DNA of 64,000 nt from positions 1,317,262-1,381,261 of the forward strand of contig NZ_CP016604.1 of NCBI RefSeq assembly GCF_009684715.1, written 5' to 3'. Numbering within the stretch: the first letter of the stretch is position 1; every line of letters begins with the position of its first letter. Source of the DNA: Otariodibacter oris (GTDB taxonomy: Bacteria; Pseudomonadota; Gammaproteobacteria; Enterobacterales; Pasteurellaceae). The notes under the pieces are model-generated. The model ran no database searches. It saw only the letters and a list, made by a program, of their open reading frames with translations, and was not told the DNA's origin. The translations under genes were made by a program, and so were the position numbers. This document shows, in pieces, positions 47,524-57,625 of the stretch.

Positions 47524-48801
47524 ATGTCTATTTTCACAGAACTAAAACAAAAATTATATACAGCATTAACAAAAATCAGCACAGCTCAAGGAATAATTCA
47601 ACTGACAGCAGAAATGCCGTTACTTGCTAAAGATACAGATTTACTTGGTTGGTTAAAAGGAAATATTACCTATCCTCATTTTTTCTGGAAAAATCGTTCG
47701 GCAGAACTGACTCTCGCCTCGATAGGAAAGGTACGCCAATTTTACACGCTTGAATCAGCCCAACAATTTAGCCAACAAACAGGCTACGATTTACTGGGTG
47801 GGATTAAATTTGAATGCGAGTGCCAATTTATTTTGCCTCGTATCGTAATGACAAAAACGAAAACAAAACTCACCGCTTACTTATATATTGATACTGCTAA
47901 TCTCACAGAAGAAAAACGACAAAGTAAAGCAGTACTGGATAGCTTAGATACGATTCAACAACTTTCTGCCCCTCATTATCAGATTATTGAGCATGAGAGT
48001 GTGACTGATTTCCCAACATGGAAAAGTAATATAGAAAAAGCAATCCAAGCGATTCGAGAAAATCAATTTAGCAAGGTGGTATTAGCAAATGCCTCAACGC
48101 TTACCTTTAATCAATCACTTTCAGCCTATGATTTACTTGTTGTAAGCCAACAAAAAAACCTCGGTTGCTATCATTTCCTTTGGTCTGAAAAGCCTGAAAG
48201 TGCTTTTATTGGTTCAAGTCCTGAAAAGCTTTATCAACGTGATGAGCAACTATTTTATACCGAAGCATTGGCAGGCACAGTCGCAGTAACGAGTGATCCA
48301 CAACAAACAGAAAGAAATGGATTGTGGTTGTTGAGTGATCAAAAAAATGTCCATGAAAATCAATTAGTAGTCGATAATATTTATCACCATATCAAAGACA
48401 GTATTGAAGAAATTCAAATTAGTGAGGCTGAAATCAAACGCCTACACAACGTACAGCATTTACGCCGTAATATTCAAGCCACCTTGAAAAAAGGCGTATC
48501 TGATGCCGATTGCCTTATGCGAATTCATCCAACCGCAGCGGTTGCAGGTCTGCCTCGCCTACTTGCAAAACAGTTTATTGCAGATAATGAGGGCTTTAAA
48601 CGCAATTGGTATGCAGGAACATTAGGTTATTTTAACCCTACTCATGCAGAATTTTGCGTTGCTCTCCGCTCCGCACAAATCGAAAAAAATCAAATTATGT
48701 TATACGCAGGGGCGGGCATTGTTGAAGGTTCTGATCCAGAATCAGAATGGCAAGAAATCGAACGAAAATCACTTGCTATGGCAAGCTTATTTGTAAAATA
48801 A
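47524..48801 (+). CDS. menF: Isochorismate synthase MenF
   Basis: Chorismate-utilising enzyme that starts menaquinone synthesis. I use the ATG at 47524 (MSIFTELKQKL, 425 residues); a GTG at 47497 in the same frame is possible. FSKVVLANASTLTF, FIGSSPEKLYQR, EALAGTVAV, LHNVQHLRRNIQATL, IHPTAAVAGLPR and AGAGIVEGSDPESEWQEIER are the successive MenF/EntC blocks. The N-terminal 160 residues are poorly conserved, as in other MenF. No other men genes are adjacent. An uptake core lies at 48829, past the stop. Confidence 0.93.
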   Translation: MSIFTELKQKLYTALTKISTAQGIIQLTAEMPLLAKDTDLLGWLKGNITYPHFFWKNRSAELTLASIGKVRQFYTLESAQQFSQQTGYDLLGGIKFECECQFILPRIVMTKTKTKLTAYLYIDTANLTEEKRQSKAVLDSLDTIQQLSAPHYQIIEHESVTDFPTWKSNIEKAIQAIRENQFSKVVLANASTLTFNQSLSAYDLLVVSQQKNLGCYHFLWSEKPESAFIGSSPEKLYQRDEQLFYTEALAGTVAVTSDPQQTERNGLWLLSDQKNVHENQLVVDNIYHHIKDSIEEIQISEAEIKRLHNVQHLRRNIQATLKKGVSDADCLMRIHPTAAVAGLPRLLAKQFIADNEGFKRNWYAGTLGYFNPTHAEFCVALRSAQIEKNQIMLYAGAGIVEGSDPESEWQEIERKSLAMASLFVK

Positions 48802-48924
48802 ATCATTCAAACGACTTAATTAGATAAATACAAGCGGTAAGTTTCCTCCAACTTTTTGCAAAATTTGAGTGAAATCCAACCGCTTTATATAAGTCAAATG
48901 AATATACATAAAATAGTCTAAAAA

Positions 48925-49206
48925 TTAATAACCCCAATAAATACCTGATCGCCCCCATCCATGATGGTAACCGATTGAAGGGTAAACTCTCGGATAATTG
49001 TTATATACATTAATTTTGACAACTTTGTCACTATGATTCAAATCACTCTCATCATAATTTTGATCACTGACAGTATTTCCTGAAGCAACACGTTGTTGAT
49101 ATTCCTGAACTGTTTTCATATCCATAGGAACAGTACTTTGTTGCTTTGGTAGCGAACAACCAACAATAATAAAAGATGAAATAATCGGTAATAAACATTT
49201 CTTCAT
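48925..49206 (-). CDS. Small lipoprotein with aromatic-glycine tail
   Basis: A 93-residue predicted lipoprotein. MKKCLLPIISSFIIVGCSLP is a lipoprotein signal with lipobox IVGC. The mature part has a charged middle (DQNYDESDLNHSDKVVKINV) and a Tyr/Gly/His-rich end (YPSIGYHHGWGRSGIYWGY). I do not recognise a named family. The gene lies just beyond the rplT terminator on the same strand, with an AAGGAG-like site upstream. Confidence 0.75.
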   Translation of the reverse strand: MKKCLLPIISSFIIVGCSLPKQQSTVPMDMKTVQEYQQRVASGNTVSDQNYDESDLNHSDKVVKINVYNNYPRVYPSIGYHHGWGRSGIYWGY

Positions 49207-49226
49207 TCTTTACTCCTTATTTAGCA

Positions 49227-49252
49227 AAAAGGCACCACTAAGGGTGCCTTTT
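49227..49252 (-). terminator. Terminator of infC-rpmI-rplT
   Basis: AAAAGGCACC / GGTGCCTTTT ten-base stem with a 6-nt loop. A T5 run follows on the reverse strand, about 20 bp past rplT. Confidence 0.9.
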
Positions 49253-49270
49253 CTCTATTCTTTAAAAAAA

Positions 49271-49627
<357 letters not shown>

Positions 49628-49679
49628 TTATCTCCTATTTGTCTAATTTAACTAAAATTTACTAATCGTACGCTCGTGC

Positions 49680-49877
49680 TTATGCGTATGGCAAGCACGC
49701 TACTACTAAAACTTGGTCTGCTTTTGCAACCATTGATTTATGACGTAGATGACGTTTACGTTTAGTGGTTTTCTTAGTCAAAATATGACGTAAGTGAGAT
49801 TGTTTACGTTTGAAACCGCCAGAAGCTGTTTTTTTGAAACGCTTCGCAGCACCACGTACTGTTTTAATTTTAGGCAT
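49680..49877 (-). CDS. rpmI: 50S ribosomal protein L35
   Basis: A 65-residue basic protein, [20 protein letters not shown] with [20 protein letters not shown]. Normal length. The infC-rpmI spacer holds a hairpin CGGTAAG / CTTACCG (49934-49940 and 49963-49969) around an uptake core, which might act in L20-type translational control or be a plain uptake-signal hairpin. Confidence 0.98.
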
Positions 49878-49991
49878 TGTTAAAATAACTCCGCATTGTT
49901 TAAGTTAATCACTAATAATAAGGCGAAAACAAGCGGTAAGTTCCACTAAAAACTTAGCAAACCTTACCGTCATTCTACTTAGATGCACTTA

Positions 49992-50531
49992 TTATTTCTT
50001 TTTCGGGGCTAAGACCATTACGGCTTGACGACCTTCAAGTCTGCCGGGCGCTGATTCTACCACGGCAATCTCAGCTAAATCATTTTTAACACGCTCTAGC
50101 ACGTCTAAACCAATTTCTTGGTGAGCCATTTCACGTCCGCGATAACGAACAGTTACTTTAGCTTTATCCCCATCTTCTAAAAAGCGAGTCAGGTTGCGTA
50201 GTTTTACCTGATAATCGCCTTCGTCTGTACCAGGACGGAATTTAACTTCCTTCACTTGTACAACTTTCTGCTTTTTCTTCTGCTCTTTTGCTGCTTTTTC
50301 TTTCTCGTAAATGAACTTACCATAGTTCATAATACGACAAACTGGTGGCTCAGCATTCGGGCTAATTTCAACTAAATCTAATTCAGCTTCTTCAGCTCTG
50401 GCTAGAGCATCTTGAATGGACACGATACCAATTTGTTCGCCATGTTGGTCAGTTAAACGAACTTCTTTTACGCGAATTTCATCATTAAGGCGATGTGCGC
50501 GATTTGTTTGAACACGTTTTACGGGTTTAAT
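49992..50531 (-). CDS. infC: Translation initiation factor IF-3, AUU start
   Basis: IF-3 of 179 residues. The frame has no upstream ATG; counting from the family N-terminus, it begins at the ATT at 50531 ([20 protein letters not shown]), behind GAGGAATAGTACT. AUU is the rare start codon by which IF-3 represses its own translation in E. coli, and it appears conserved here. [40 protein letters not shown] and [10 protein letters not shown] match the N- and C-domains. A shorter frame from the GTG at 50423 would lose part of the N-domain. Confidence 0.95.
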   Translation of the reverse strand: MKPVKRVQTNRAHRLNDEIRVKEVRLTDQHGEQIGIVSIQDALARAEEAELDLVEISPNAEPPVCRIMNYGKFIYEKEKAAKEQKKKQKVVQVKEVKFRPGTDEGDYQVKLRNLTRFLEDGDKAKVTVRYRGREMAHQEIGLDVLERVKNDLAEIAVVESAPGRLEGRQAVMVLAPKKK

Positions 50532-50631
50532 AGTACTATTCCTCTAGTAAATTTAACTTACGATCATACCGCTTGCAGAAGATATGATTTCTTACTTATA
50601 CACCCTACCTAGATAGAGCAAAACGAGCCGT

Positions 50632-50660
50632 ATTCTACTGATTTTTATTATTTCAATCAA
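50632..50660 (-). promoter_or_regulatory. Predicted infC promoter
   Basis: On the reverse strand TTGATT (50660-50655), a 17-bp spacer and TAGAAT (50637-50632), giving a leader of about 95 nt before the AUU codon. The rest of the gap to the autotransporter at 50834 is AT-rich with nothing else recognised. Confidence 0.6.
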
Positions 50661-50833
50661 GCCTAATTTGCGCCATCAAAATTCAATACTGGACTAATTT
50701 ACATCCAAATTGAAAATTTCACTGCTCCAACCACCTTAAATCATCCACTCAGCTTACCACTATCACTACGTATTTTTCATATAATTGTCAAAATTATTAC
50801 ACTATGTTATGAATTCATCAAAAGGAAATTTAC

Positions 50834-52903
50834 ATGAAAAAAAGTCCATTAGCACTGTCTCTTTTATTATGCTCAAGCGCATTTGCTCAGGATATTGTAG
50901 TCTTTGGAGATAGTCTTAGTGATATCGGGCAAAATAATTGGGGACATAAAGCCAGTTATTCCATTAATGGAAAATCAAATCCTTTATATAATGAATTATT
51001 AGCCAAATTGCTAGGCAGTAATATTACTGCATCAACAAAAGGTGGAAAAAACTATGCCTATAGTGGCGGAGTGCTTTTAGCGACTAATAGTGCTAGATCT
51101 AGTCGGCAACCCAATATTTTACTCGATACTCAAGTTGATAATTATCTAGCTCATGGCGTCGATCCAAATGCATTACACATTATGTGGATGGGCGGTAATG
51201 ATATTGCCGCCATCCTACAAACCGCTATTAGCAAAGAGAATCAAGCGGAACAATTGGCCTATATCCTAACATCAGCCCAACAACTTGCAGATGAAAATGC
51301 AAAACAGTGGAAAAAACTGACAACAAAGGGAATAAATACTGTTGTTATGCCAACCATTCCCAATGTGTTATACACCCCAGAATTTTTTAGTCAGTTTGGT
51401 AAAGCTGTCGCTCAAGGAATTAGAGATAAAGCCGATATACAACTTCAGCAACAGAACTTTATTGTTCGCTTGTTTGGTCAATTTGTGATTAATGCAATTC
51501 AATCACGTTTTGAAACCATTTTTAAAGAAGAACAAAGTAAACTACAAAATTCAACTCAAACACAATTTTCTGATTTTGATCGTGAACGCCAAGCTGCATT
51601 ACATAATTCAGTAGAAAATTTATATGAAATATATGGCTCTCAATTAGCTGATTACATCACAAAAGAAGATGCGATTGCATTACTTGATTCAAAATATCAA
51701 GAAGTTACACAAAATGCAGAACAAGTTACAGCACTATTAAATACAACAATAACCAAAGAAATAAATCATGTCGGTGGTAATGTTGTACGACTTGATACAA
51801 ATGGACTATTTAAAGAATTATTATCAAATCCAGCTGCTTATGGTTTATCTAATACTGTGGGTATGGCGTGTCCTGATGGCACTGTGAATTTAGATGATTT
51901 TACTCATTCATGTGATACAACTGATAATTCGTCTGACTCAATGATGTTTGCAGATAGCTTCCATCCAAATGTTTTAGTTCACAATGTCATGGCTGATTAT
52001 ATTTTCACAACGTTAAACTCCCCAAAAGAAATGAAAATATTAACCCGTTTAGCCAATCATAATGCAGAAAATGCGATGGATATCGCTCGACAAGAAAGCA
52101 ATCGTAATCATTTTTTACGTCAAGATCCTAAAACGGTGAGTGCAATCTCTATTTATGAAAAGCAGAAAGAGAGTGAAAATCTCTATGTGGGTGCAAAAAT
52201 CCAATTTAATCCAGAATGGCAATTCAGTGCGATATTTGGTCATCAACAACAAGATGGAAGCTATAAGTTAACCAATGCGAAGAGTAAAACAAAATTAGTG
52301 AATACTACATTACGTTATGATGCGAAACAATGGTGGTTAGGTTCAAGTGTACAAATCAGTATTGCTGATTATGATAGCCAACGTACAATAAAATTAGGTG
52401 GTGTTTCACATACTCACCAAGGTAAAAGTAGTGGTTCATCTATGCTAGCATCACTGTTTGGGGGATACGCATGGGATTGGGAAAATCATACACTTTCATC
52501 TACTCTCGATATGACATATTCACTAGATAAGATCGATCCTTTTGCTGAACGAGGAATGAAAGCAACTAGCCTTGCCTTCGATGAACAATCCCATCGTCAA
52601 TTCAAAACAGGATTGGGACTGGAATATCGCTATAAAATTGCAAATTTCCAACCTTATCTATCCGCTCGTTGGGTTAATGAATGGTTACACAAAGATCAAA
52701 CACTTCGTGTTGGGTTAAATGGAAGTAAATTTAATGTATTACTTGATCCAGAAGATCACTCATGGTTTGATTTGCAAGCCGGCATACAATGGCAAGCTCA
52801 AAGTCTTCCTCTGCAAATTTATGCAAGCTTAACGCAAGAAGTGGGGAGAACTCATAGCCTAGCAAAAACAAAAGCAAACTTAGGCATTCAGTATCAATTC
52901 TAG
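50834..52903 (+). CDS. GDSL esterase/lipase autotransporter
   Basis: A 689-residue type Va autotransporter. The signal peptide MKKSPLALSLLLCSSAFA is followed by a GDSL hydrolase passenger: block I VVFGDSLSDIGQNNWG with the Ser nucleophile, block III MWMGGNDIAAIL, and block V FADSFHPNVLVHN with Asp and His. The passenger is long, with Gln-rich helical segments near residues 190-300. The last 260 residues form an outer-membrane barrel (repeated alternating strands, ending LGIQYQF with the terminal Phe). It is related in architecture to Pseudomonas EstA. It lies opposite in strand between infC and thrS, which are neighbours in E. coli. Confidence 0.88.
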   Translation: MKKSPLALSLLLCSSAFAQDIVVFGDSLSDIGQNNWGHKASYSINGKSNPLYNELLAKLLGSNITASTKGGKNYAYSGGVLLATNSARSSRQPNILLDTQVDNYLAHGVDPNALHIMWMGGNDIAAILQTAISKENQAEQLAYILTSAQQLADENAKQWKKLTTKGINTVVMPTIPNVLYTPEFFSQFGKAVAQGIRDKADIQLQQQNFIVRLFGQFVINAIQSRFETIFKEEQSKLQNSTQTQFSDFDRERQAALHNSVENLYEIYGSQLADYITKEDAIALLDSKYQEVTQNAEQVTALLNTTITKEINHVGGNVVRLDTNGLFKELLSNPAAYGLSNTVGMACPDGTVNLDDFTHSCDTTDNSSDSMMFADSFHPNVLVHNVMADYIFTTLNSPKEMKILTRLANHNAENAMDIARQESNRNHFLRQDPKTVSAISIYEKQKESENLYVGAKIQFNPEWQFSAIFGHQQQDGSYKLTNAKSKTKLVNTTLRYDAKQWWLGSSVQISIADYDSQRTIKLGGVSHTHQGKSSGSSMLASLFGGYAWDWENHTLSSTLDMTYSLDKIDPFAERGMKATSLAFDEQSHRQFKTGLGLEYRYKIANFQPYLSARWVNEWLHKDQTLRVGLNGSKFNVLLDPEDHSWFDLQAGIQWQAQSLPLQIYASLTQEVGRTHSLAKTKANLGIQYQF

Positions 52904-52933
52904 ATAATTTCTAAGACAATATGTAAGACAATA

Positions 52934-52968
52934 AAAAGTTGCTATCGGTATCACCTTTAGCAACTTTT
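52934..52968. terminator. Convergent terminator between the autotransporter and thrS
   Basis: AAAAGTTGCTA / TAGCAACTTTT 11-base stem with a 13-nt loop; T-runs occur on both strands. Confidence 0.82.
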
Positions 52969-53006
52969 ATTTTCATTAGTAAGCTACAAATGACTTACTG
53001 TCAAAT

Positions 53007-54938
53007 TTACTCTTCACCAAACAATTTCAACTCACGTTGTCTTACTTGGTTTTTAAGCATTTCAGTAAATTCTTCAATAGTGAATGTACCTAGATCTTTA
53101 CCTTTACGAGTACGCACTGCCACTTTGCCTGCTTCGATTTCTTTATCGCCACAAACAAGCATATAAGGTACACGACGTAAGGTATGTTCACGAATTTTAA
53201 AGCCGATTTTTTCGTTACGTAAATCAGATTTAACACGTAAACCTGCATCAGATAATGTTTTCACAACATTTTGTACATAGTCTGCTTGGCTGTCAGTAAT
53301 ATTCAACACAACAGCTTGTACTGGGGCTAACCATGCAGGGAAGAAACCTGCATATTCTTCTGTGATGATACCGATAAAGCGTTCTAGCGATCCTAAAATT
53401 GCTCGGTGGATCATTACTGGTGTCTTACGATCATTATCTTCTGCAACGTAAGATGCACTTAAACGTTCAGGTAAGAAGAAATCAAGCTGAATTGTGCCAC
53501 ATTGCCACGCACGATCTAAACTATCGTGTAAAGTAAACTCAATTTTAGGACCATAGAATGCCCCTTCACCCTCTTGAATTTCATACTCAAGTCCATTGTG
53601 AGTTAATGCAGCGGCTAAATCAGCTTCCGCTTTTGCCCACATTTCATCTGTACCAATGCTGTTTTCAGGACGAGTTGATAATTTCACTTTGATATTATCA
53701 AAGCCGAAAGTGCTGTAAATGTCATATACCATTTTGATACATGAAGTGACTTCATTTTCAACTTGTTCTGCTGTACAGAAAATATGAGCATCATCTTGAG
53801 TAAATCCACGCACACGCATGATACCGTGTAAAGAACCCGATGGCTCATTACGGTGACAAGAACCAAACTCCGCCATACGCAATGGTAAATCACGGTATGA
53901 TTTTAAGCCTTGATTAAAGATTTGAATATGACCTGGGCAGTTCATCGGTTTAATCGCATATTCACGGTTTTCAGATGAAGTAGTAAACATCATCGCACCG
54001 TAATTTTGCCAGTGACCTGTTTTTTCCCAAAGCACTCTATCCATCATAAATGGACCTTTTACTTCTTGGTAATCATACTGTTTTAATTTAGTACGAACGA
54101 AAGTTTCAAGTTCACGGAAGATTGTCCAACCATCATTGTGCCAGAATACCATACCCGGTGCTTCTTCTTGTAGATGGAATAAATCTAATGCTTTACCAAT
54201 TTTACGGTGGTCACGTTTTGCCGCTTCTTCTAAGCGAGTTAAGTATGCAGATAATTGTTTTTTATCCGCCCACGCTGTTCCGTAAATACGTTGCAACATT
54301 TTATTTTTGCTGTCACCACGCCAGTATGCACCCGCCACTTTTTGTAATTTAAAATGGTGACAGAAACGCATATTTGGGACGTGTGGACCACGACACATAT
54401 CAATATATTCTTGGTGATGATAAAGTGCTGGGCTATCTGTTTTAGCAATATTTTCATCTAAAATTGCCATTTTGTACGGCTCGCCACGTTGCTCAAATAC
54501 ATCGTGGGCTTCTTGCCAAGTAACGCGTTTTTTAACAACGTCATAATTTGTATCTGCTAACTCGTGCATACGTTTTTCTAATGCATCAATATCTTCTTGA
54601 GTTAACGAACGATCAAGATCAACGTCATAATAGAAACCATTGTCAATCGTTGGACCAATTGCCATTTTAACGTTAGGGAAAAGTTGTTTGATTGCGTGCC
54701 CTAATAAGTGTGCGGTTGAGTGACGAATGATCTCTAAACCATCTTCATCTTTAGCTGTAATAATTTCAAGGGTTGCATCTTGATCGATAATATCTGAGGC
54801 ATCACGGCGTTCGCCATTCACACGCCCTGCAATCGTTGCTTTAGCTAAACCAGCTCCAATACTTTGTGCAACTTCCATCACGGAAACAGGGTTTTCAAAT
54901 TGGCGTTGAGAGCCATCAGGTAATGTAATAATTGGCAT
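53007..54938 (-). CDS. thrS: Threonine-tRNA ligase
   Basis: Class II synthetase of 643 residues from the ATG at 54938 with AAGGAATTTATT upstream; the frame runs to 54965 but without a ribosome site. A TGS domain ([20 protein letters not shown]), the editing domain ([16 protein letters not shown], with HxxxH), and the catalytic core follow: [10 protein letters not shown] with the zinc Cys, [20 protein letters not shown] as motif 2, and [20 protein letters not shown] as motif 3. The C-terminus is the anticodon-binding domain. The leader seems to carry a tRNA-Thr-like operator. Confidence 0.97.
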   Translation of the reverse strand: MPIITLPDGSQRQFENPVSVMEVAQSIGAGLAKATIAGRVNGERRDASDIIDQDATLEIITAKDEDGLEIIRHSTAHLLGHAIKQLFPNVKMAIGPTIDNGFYYDVDLDRSLTQEDIDALEKRMHELADTNYDVVKKRVTWQEAHDVFEQRGEPYKMAILDENIAKTDSPALYHHQEYIDMCRGPHVPNMRFCHHFKLQKVAGAYWRGDSKNKMLQRIYGTAWADKKQLSAYLTRLEEAAKRDHRKIGKALDLFHLQEEAPGMVFWHNDGWTIFRELETFVRTKLKQYDYQEVKGPFMMDRVLWEKTGHWQNYGAMMFTTSSENREYAIKPMNCPGHIQIFNQGLKSYRDLPLRMAEFGSCHRNEPSGSLHGIMRVRGFTQDDAHIFCTAEQVENEVTSCIKMVYDIYSTFGFDNIKVKLSTRPENSIGTDEMWAKAEADLAAALTHNGLEYEIQEGEGAFYGPKIEFTLHDSLDRAWQCGTIQLDFFLPERLSASYVAEDNDRKTPVMIHRAILGSLERFIGIITEEYAGFFPAWLAPVQAVVLNITDSQADYVQNVVKTLSDAGLRVKSDLRNEKIGFKIREHTLRRVPYMLVCGDKEIEAGKVAVRTRKGKDLGTFTIEEFTEMLKNQVRQRELKLFGEE

Positions 54939-54956
54939 AATAAATTCCTTACAGTG

Positions 54957-54977
54957 GTAACCCATACGAGAGGTTAC
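54957..54977 (-). promoter_or_regulatory. Anticodon-like hairpin near the thrS ribosome site
   Basis: On the reverse strand GTAACCT and GGGTTAC pair (seven pairs including one U-G) around a 7-nt loop CTCGTAT. Placed like a tRNA anticodon loop, positions 34-36 read CGT, a threonine anticodon, after a U33. It ends a few bases before the AAGGA site, where E. coli thrS has an anticodon-mimic operator bound by ThrRS. Confidence 0.6.
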
Positions 54978-55075
54978 TTGTTATTAGTTTGAAAATTTTG
55001 CAAAAAAATGAAACGAAAAGACCGCTTCAAGCGGTCAGTTTAAGATGATTTTTTGCAATGATTGAGTACTTTACT

Positions 55076-55093
55076 CGCCCTCACAAATGGGCG
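55076..55093 (-). promoter_or_regulatory. Second anticodon-like hairpin in the thrS leader
   Basis: On the reverse strand CGCCC and GGGCG pair around ATTTGTGA. The last seven loop bases (TTTGTGA) place TGT, another threonine anticodon, at 34-36. A possible -10 (TAAAAT, 55117-55112) lies just upstream. Between the two arms is an uptake-type hairpin (GACCGC / GCGGTC, 55020-55036). Confidence 0.45.
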
Positions 55094-55221
55094 GACGAAA
55101 AAGCGGGGAAGATTTTATCATAAAAATTAAAATACGTTCATACTTAAAATAATTTTGTACTATATAATAAACAAATAACTTCACTGTTTTAATTTTAACC
55201 AAAGCAAATAAGGAAACCTAA

Positions 55222-56025
55222 ATGGATAGTACTCAGTTAGTAAATACTGTTAGCTCAGTCTTAGCAATGCCTGGTGTAAAAGTTAATCGTCGTGAATTTT
55301 TAAGTAAAACACTAAAAGTTGATAATGATAAAATCGCGCTATTGTTAGATAAAGGACCTATTGGGTCGGGGCTGTTCACTAGGGAAGAGATAGCAAAAAT
55401 AGCTAAAAATCTTGGTAATAAACGGAACTGGCAAACATCATCATTATCTTTTGCATCAGGTATTCCTGGTGGTGTTGCAATGGCAGCAACAATACCAACA
55501 GATATATTACAATTTTTCAGTTTTACACTAAAAATAGCACAAGAAATTGCATATTTATATGATAGTAAAGATTTTTGGATTGATAAAAATACTATTGATG
55601 AAAAAGTTAAAAGTGAACTTATGCTATATCTAGGTACTATGTTCGGAGTAGGTGGCGCAGCAAGTAGTTTAAGATACATAAGTCAAGTAATGACTGAGAG
55701 ATTAGTAACTGAGTTACCTAAACAGGCATTAACAAAAACAATCTGGTATCCTATTCTTAAAAATATTGGCCAATATGTCGGAATAAAAGTGACTAAAGAT
55801 TCCGCCGTAAAAGGAATATCAAAGGTGGTTCCTATCCTTGGAGGAATTGTCTCTGGAGGCATAACATACTTTACCATAAACAAAATGAATAACCGTTTAA
55901 TTACAGAATTAGATAAAAGAATAAATTATACTGATATCCAAAGACAATCTGATATTGAATCTATGAAAAAGGAAATGCCAGAAGTTTATGATGCTGTTTA
56001 TGAAGAAATATTGGATCATCAATAA
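55222..56025 (+). CDS. Unrecognised protein with glycine-rich hydrophobic segments
   Basis: A 267-residue protein with an AAGGAAACCTAA site. After a charged N-terminal 70 residues come hydrophobic, Gly/Ala-rich stretches: FASGIPGGVAMAATIPTDIL then QFFSFTLKIAQEIAYLYD, LMLYLGTMFGVGGAASSLR and VVPILGGIVSGGITYFTI. The pattern recalls EcsC-family proteins, but I am not sure of the family. It is likely to be membrane-associated. The C-terminus is acidic and helical. It is a single-gene unit between the thrS leader and a convergent terminator; the flanking DNA is AT-rich. Confidence 0.7.
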   Translation: MDSTQLVNTVSSVLAMPGVKVNRREFLSKTLKVDNDKIALLLDKGPIGSGLFTREEIAKIAKNLGNKRNWQTSSLSFASGIPGGVAMAATIPTDILQFFSFTLKIAQEIAYLYDSKDFWIDKNTIDEKVKSELMLYLGTMFGVGGAASSLRYISQVMTERLVTELPKQALTKTIWYPILKNIGQYVGIKVTKDSAVKGISKVVPILGGIVSGGITYFTINKMNNRLITELDKRINYTDIQRQSDIESMKKEMPEVYDAVYEEILDHQ

Positions 56026-56070
56026 AATTGATTTTTTTTAATGCAAATCTCATATTATCCGTAAAATGAT

Positions 56071-56099
56071 AGGCTCAATAAATAATCCTTATTGAGCCT
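56071..56099. terminator. Convergent terminator before the MFS gene
   Basis: AGGCTCAATAA / TTATTGAGCCT perfect 11-base stem with a 7-nt loop, between the 267-residue protein gene and the MFS transporter gene. Confidence 0.78.
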
Positions 56100-56123
56100 T
56101 CAATTCTATTAATTAGATTTAAA

Positions 56124-57353
56124 CTAATCTAAAACCTTACCTTTTAGTTCTGGCACTAAAAATACTGTTGCCAATATATCAAGCAAGTAAATCGCCGCAA
56201 GAAATGCTATAGCAACTTGGAAAGAATACAGTGAGACTAATGCACCTACAATCACAGGTCCAAATCCTCCAACTGCTCGCCCAATATTAAATAATACGTT
56301 TTGTGCTGTTGCTCTTGCTTCTGTTGGGTACGCCTCAGACATTAATGCGCCATAACCGCCCATCATTCCATTCACAAACATACCTAAGATTGCGCCCGCA
56401 AATAGCATATAATTTGCGTCTGTCAGTTGTGAATAAACAAGAATACTTACTACTGCCCCACCTTGGAATAAAAGGAAACTTGGTTTACGCCCAATTCTAT
56501 CGGCTAACTGACCAAACAACCAAATACCCAACATCATTCCGCAAATGGTGAATGCCGTCCATAATCCTGATTTAGTTAAACTTAAACCAAGTTGATTAGA
56601 AAGGAAATTTGGCATCCAAATCATAATGCCATAGTAACCGAAGTTTTGAACGGAGGTTAAAACGACTACTCCCAAACTCACTTTTGCTGTGGCTTTATCT
56701 TTGACTAATAATTTGAATGAATTTAATGTTGAACGAGATTGAGATGATGGCTGAGAGAGCTTCTCTACTTGTCTTTTCACAAAGACTTCTGGTTCATGTA
56801 ATCTTGAACGTAAATACCAAGCAACAAACGCAGGGAAAATACCAACAACAAACATACCTCGCCAACCAATTACTGGTAGTAAAAGTGGTGTTAATAAAGC
56901 AGCTGCTAGTACACCCAGTTGCCACCCTAATGCAACATAAGATGATGCTCTAGCTCTATGTTTAGCAGGCCATGCCTCTGCGGCTAATGCCATCCCAATA
57001 CCAAACTCTCCACCTAAACCAATCCCTGCAATAGTCCGATATACTAACAAGTCCCAATAGCCTTGTGCTAACGCACATAAACCAGTGAAAACGGCAAATA
57101 AAACGATAGTCCAAGTAAGAACTCGAATACGTCCATATTTATCACTTAATGCACCAAAGACAATACCGCCAAAAACAGCACCGATAAGTGTCCAAGTAAC
57201 GAGTGATCCTGATTGGGTGGGAGTTAATGCCAAATCTGCTGAAATTGCTGATAGCATAAAACCTAAGATAAGAAGATCGAATCCATCCATCGCATAGCCG
57301 ACAACGGATCCTAATAAGGCTTTCCAGCCTTCTTTAGTAACTTTAGTGTTCAT
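56124..57353 (-). CDS. MFS transporter, aromatic acid symporter-like
   Basis: A 409-residue major facilitator with 12 predicted membrane segments. AMDGFDLLILGFMLSAI in segment 1 has the D-G-F/Y-D motif of aromatic acid:H+ symporters; GALSDKYGRIRVLTW is the loop 2-3 motif, repeated as GQLADRIGRKPS in the second half. GIGLGGEFGIGMALAAEAWP and YPTEARATAQNVLFNIGRAV are family-conserved. The substrate is unknown, probably a carboxylate. AAGGATACAAA precedes the ATG. It is divergent from leuS, with a 272-bp gap that contains no other feature I recognise. Confidence 0.85.
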   Translation of the reverse strand: MNTKVTKEGWKALLGSVVGYAMDGFDLLILGFMLSAISADLALTPTQSGSLVTWTLIGAVFGGIVFGALSDKYGRIRVLTWTIVLFAVFTGLCALAQGYWDLLVYRTIAGIGLGGEFGIGMALAAEAWPAKHRARASSYVALGWQLGVLAAALLTPLLLPVIGWRGMFVVGIFPAFVAWYLRSRLHEPEVFVKRQVEKLSQPSSQSRSTLNSFKLLVKDKATAKVSLGVVVLTSVQNFGYYGIMIWMPNFLSNQLGLSLTKSGLWTAFTICGMMLGIWLFGQLADRIGRKPSFLLFQGGAVVSILVYSQLTDANYMLFAGAILGMFVNGMMGGYGALMSEAYPTEARATAQNVLFNIGRAVGGFGPVIVGALVSLYSFQVAIAFLAAIYLLDILATVFLVPELKGKVLD

Positions 57354-57625
57354 TTTGTATCCTTTTGCTACTCTCTGTTAGCCTATTAAAGTGAAATAAG
57401 ATTTCTCCTCGAAGAAATCGGCGCATATTTTACTTAATTTTCAGCAAGAGAAAAGAAAAATCTATGTTCATTTCTATTCATCACTATCTCATATTTACCT
57501 TTTACTCAATTCCTCTAGCTATTTGCAATATAATGCAACTAAATGAACTATCTCCATTTAAAAAATCCTTAAATTACGCTATTCTATGCGGTAATTTTCT
57601 TATTCAAATTCCAAGGTTATAAAAT

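Noticed and set aside
48829..48886. Two uptake cores after menF as a terminator hairpin
   Set aside because: The arms pair only over the core itself with mismatches beyond it, too weak to call.
55020..55036. GACCGC-TTCAA-GCGGTC hairpin followed by TTTT read as a transcription attenuator or T-box for thrS
   Set aside because: T-box regulation is not known in this group and no antiterminator pairing was seen; it is more simply an uptake-signal hairpin within the leader.
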